Positions 61,441 to 64,000 of a stretch of DNA of 64,000 nt are shown here, in pieces (position 1 is the first letter of the stretch; each line of letters opens with the position of its first letter). The notes below the pieces were generated by a model. That model saw nothing but the letters and a program-made list of their open reading frames with translations, had not been told where the DNA came from and ran no database searches. Position numbers and translations under genes: made by a program. Origin of the DNA: Pseudoflavonifractor sp902362925 (lineage in GTDB: Bacteria > Bacillota > Clostridia > Oscillospirales > Oscillospiraceae); the NCBI GenBank assembly GCA_902362925.1, contig CABIYL010000005.1; one strand, given 5' to 3'.

Positions 61441-64000
61441 ATGGAACTGAAATCCTATCAAAAAGAAGTCATTGCCGATCTTGCACGCTACCTGGAGCTG
61501 GTGGTGGAGTTGCAAAGCCCGGCAAAGGCGTATCAGGTCCTCTGGAACGAAAAGAATGTTCTGGTGGGCTTCGGCGGTATGCCGAATTATGTGAATGTAC
61601 TTCCCGGTGTGCCCCATGTGTGTGCCAAGGTGCCCACCGGCGGCGGCAAGACCTATATTGCCGCCAGTTCTCTGCGGACGATTTTTGACGCCATGCCCCA
61701 GCGCCGGGCCAAAGCTGTGGTGTGGCTGGTGCCCTCCGAGGCCATTCTGACCCAGACCCGCAAGGCGCTGGAAAATCCAGACCATCCCTACCGCCAGCGG
61801 CTGGATGTGGATTTTGGCGGGCGGGTGCAGGTCTACTCCAAGGAACAGGCCCTCATGGGTCAGAATTTCACCCCCTCTGCGGTGACAGAACAGCTTTCTT
61901 TGTTTGTCCTCAGCTATGATTCCTTCCGAACCAGCAAAAAGGAAGGCCGCAAAGCCTATCAGGAGAATGGTTATCTGGCCGAGTTTGCCAAGTGGATGGA
62001 TGATCCGTCCGTTCTGCTGGCCGATACCGATGAGACAGCGCTAATCCAGGTGATCCGCTATCTGAATCCGGTGGTCATCGTGGACGAGAGCCACCATGCT
62101 ACTTCGGATTTGAGTGTGGAAATGCTGCAAAACTTCAATCCCAGTTTCGTGTTTGACCTGACCGCCACCCCCAAGAAGAAAAGCAATATCATCTCTTTTG
62201 TGGATGCTGCACGGCTGAAAAAGGCCAACATGGTCAAGCTGCCGGTCATCGTCTATAACCGCAAGTCCCAGGCCGATGTATATGGGGATGCTATCGCCAT
62301 TCGTGCTAAGCTGGAGGCGCAGGCTAAGCGGGAGCAGGAAACCAGCGGACGCTATATTCGCCCCATCGTTCTGTTCCAGGCCCAGCCCCGCAACAATGCA
62401 GACAGCACCACATACGAAAAAATTAAGAAAACACTGGTGGATGGCGGCATTTCCGAAAAGGAAATTGCCATCAAAACCGGCGATAAGGACGAGCTGAAAA
62501 ATGTGGACTTGCTGTCCCCAGACTGCCCCATCCGGTACATCATCACTGTCAATGCTCTGAAAGAGGGCTGGGACTGCCCCTTTGCCTATGTGCTGGCCAC
62601 GGTGGCAAACCGCACTTCTACCGTGGATGTGGAACAGATTTTGGGGCGCGTGCTTCGGCTGCCCTACACACAGAAGAACATCAGTGAAGTGCTGAATCTT
62701 TCCTATGTCATCACATCTTCCGCAGACTTCCACCAGACGCTGGAGAAGGTCGTGGCCGGGCTGAACAGCGCCGGTTTCAGCAGCCGCGACTACCGGGCAC
62801 AGGATGTGGACGTGCCCATTACGGCTACACCCACCCAGGAGCCGGAGCAACTTCCTATTGTCCCGCCTCCCGCTGACGAACCAGATCTGCCGGAAGTAGA
62901 CGGCTCGGATTTGAAGGCGCGTTTTGAAGCGGCAACGCATGAGGCGGAGCAATCCGTGCAGGATGGAACTATGCAGTCCGACCCCATGCTGTCACAGGCC
63001 CTGCAACAGAACAAAACCTATGAGGACGAGATCAACCAGGCCGACAATACCGCTTTGAGCCAGGCTCCGTTGGAGGTGCGCGACAAAATGAATCAGTTCC
63101 GAATGAATGAGGAATTTGCAGATGAAGCCGCTGCCTTGCGCTTTCCCCAGTTTATGCTGGAGACCGGCCCCAGCCTGTTTTCGGAAGCCCATGAAACCCT
63201 GGAACTGGAGCACTTGGAGGGTGGCTTTTCTCTGCGGGACAAAGACGCTCACGTGGATTTTACCACCGTTAACGCTGAGATGGCGCGGGTGGATGTAGAC
63301 GACAGCAAAGACAGCACCGCAAAGGCGTGGCGGCTGTCCGGCGGCGACAGCGCCTTTTTCCGGGAGTGGTTCAACACCCAGCCCTCAGAAAAGCGGCTTT
63401 CTCTGTGTAAGGGCATTATCAAGCAAAAGCTGTCCAAGATGAACTGCGTCAACGACCGGGAGCTGGATGAGTACATCGACCGGGTGATCGGCGCCATAAG
63501 CGAAGATCAGCTCTCCGAGCTGGAGCAGTCGCCGTATCCCTATGTCGTAAAGATTCAGGGGAAAGTGAAGGAGCTGATTGCCCAGCATCGCTCCAGCGTC
63601 TTTGATACCTGGCTGGAGCAGGACAAGATTTCCTGTCTGCCCAACTATGCGCTGCCAGCAGTGATCTCCCCAACGGCATTTACCTCAATGGTGCCGAAAT
63701 CACTTTATACCGCCGAAGAAGATATGAACGAGTACGAGTTCAAGGTGGTGTGGGCACTGTCAGAGCTGGGCAATGTCAAGTGGTGGCACCGCAATATCTC
63801 CAGACTGGGCTTCCAGATTAACGGCCCTGTTCACGCCTACCCCGACATCATCGTGATGCTCCACAGTGGAAAGATACTGATGGTGGAGACCAAAGGGGAT
63901 CATCTAGATAATGATGAATCCAAAGAGAAAGCCAAAATCGGTGACCAGTGGGCGAAGCTGGCCGGAAAACAGTACAAGTATTACATGGTGTTTGAGACCA
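61441..64000 (+). CDS. res: Type III restriction endonuclease (Res), 3' end cut by window edge
   Basis: 853 residues are in the window with no stop. The superfamily 2 translocase core has Walker A PTGGGKT (65-71), DESHH (215-219), LTATPKKKS, and the motif VI region EQILGRVLRLP. A C-terminal PD-ExK nuclease is visible as Pro801-Asp802 ... Glu816-Thr817-Lys818 (VETKGD). So the catalytic parts are present and only a short tail is missing. It cuts unmethylated DNA with Mod and ATP. GGAGCGTGAAGAA precedes the ATG. Confidence 0.95.
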   Translation, partial: MELKSYQKEVIADLARYLELVVELQSPAKAYQVLWNEKNVLVGFGGMPNYVNVLPGVPHVCAKVPTGGGKTYIAASSLRTIFDAMPQRRAKAVVWLVPSEAILTQTRKALENPDHPYRQRLDVDFGGRVQVYSKEQALMGQNFTPSAVTEQLSLFVLSYDSFRTSKKEGRKAYQENGYLAEFAKWMDDPSVLLADTDETALIQVIRYLNPVVIVDESHHATSDLSVEMLQNFNPSFVFDLTATPKKKSNIISFVDAARLKKANMVKLPVIVYNRKSQADVYGDAIAIRAKLEAQAKREQETSGRYIRPIVLFQAQPRNNADSTTYEKIKKTLVDGGISEKEIAIKTGDKDELKNVDLLSPDCPIRYIITVNALKEGWDCPFAYVLATVANRTSTVDVEQILGRVLRLPYTQKNISEVLNLSYVITSSADFHQTLEKVVAGLNSAGFSSRDYRAQDVDVPITATPTQEPEQLPIVPPPADEPDLPEVDGSDLKARFEAATHEAEQSVQDGTMQSDPMLSQALQQNKTYEDEINQADNTALSQAPLEVRDKMNQFRMNEEFADEAAALRFPQFMLETGPSLFSEAHETLELEHLEGGFSLRDKDAHVDFTTVNAEMARVDVDDSKDSTAKAWRLSGGDSAFFREWFNTQPSEKRLSLCKGIIKQKLSKMNCVNDRELDEYIDRVIGAISEDQLSELEQSPYPYVVKIQGKVKELIAQHRSSVFDTWLEQDKISCLPNYALPAVISPTAFTSMVPKSLYTAEEDMNEYEFKVVWALSELGNVKWWHRNISRLGFQINGPVHAYPDIIVMLHSGKILMVETKGDHLDNDESKEKAKIGDQWAKLAGKQYKYYMVFET

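Larger units (their letters stand above)
49735..64000. mobile_element. Integrative and mobilizable element (left end in window, right end beyond it)
   Basis: From about 49.74 kb the content changes from GC-rich backbone genes to lower-GC mobile genes: large serine recombinase at the edge, RhuM, MobV relaxase, P4-type helicase and CHC2 primase, XRE regulator, sigma-like factor and a type III restriction-modification operon. No type IV secretion genes are present, which points to a mobilizable rather than self-transferring element. The left junction is placed between the GGDEF start and the recombinase stop; exact att cores cannot be found without the right end. Confidence 0.8.

Overview
The window looks like chromosome from a gut-type, GC-rich clostridial Firmicute, probably Oscillospiraceae (Flavonifractor / Lawsonibacter / Dysosmobacter-like). 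This is inferred from gene content (pyruvate phosphate dikinase, phosphotransbutyrylase plus butyrate kinase, Prp-processed ribosomal protein L27, SigV/RsiV, strong AGGAGG ribosome sites) and from GC-rich codon use. No rRNA, tRNA or CRISPR array was seen. About 49.7 kb is chromosomal backbone; the last 14.3 kb is an integrated mobile element that runs off the right edge.

Layout. 0-5.8 kb: corrinoid adenosyltransferase, ppdK, a DUF1292 protein, and a MarR regulator with a FUSC-type membrane protein. 5.8-19.3 kb: a catabolic cluster with iron alcohol dehydrogenase, a large MalT-type LuxR regulator, an NTF2-fold protein, an MFS transporter, an AraC regulator, CoA-acylating aldehyde dehydrogenase, YtcJ-like amidohydrolase, Ptb, Buk and an OFA-type transporter. 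Read together, these could take an alcohol or aldehyde (perhaps released from an amide) to acyl-CoA, acyl-phosphate and free acid with one ATP. The substrate cannot be read from the sequence. Short motifs are repeated upstream of several of these genes. 19.5-30.4 kb: a hotdog thioesterase, an XRE regulator, a complete oligopeptide ABC transporter (binding protein, two permeases, two ATPases) and oligoendopeptidase F. The OppC-type permease carries a seven-repeat RCC1-like propeller inserted in its first extracytoplasmic loop, the most unusual protein in the window.

30.7-49.7 kb: a TetR regulator and a secreted FMN/FAD lipoprotein reductase with a likely operator; DUF1836, DegV and PrmA; a MarR regulator with a frameshifted old-yellow-enzyme gene; a phosphoesterase; rplU-prp-rpmA-obgE with an L21 leader; a SigV/RsiV envelope-stress pair whose own ECF promoter can be read and which changes the likely SigV start; a DUF4358 lipoprotein; an SGNH hydrolase; a YjjG-like nucleotidase; a split ThrE exporter; and a SnoaL-GGDEF protein.

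49.7-64 kb: an integrative and mobilizable element of lower GC content. It carries a large serine recombinase, RhuM, a MobV relaxase, a P4-type helicase and CHC2 primase, an XRE regulator, its own sigma-70-like factor, and a type III restriction-modification operon (XRE, DUF6680-like membrane protein, Mod, Res; Res is cut by the window edge). Several inverted repeats sit in the element's non-coding gaps and are candidates for oriT, a replication origin or operators.
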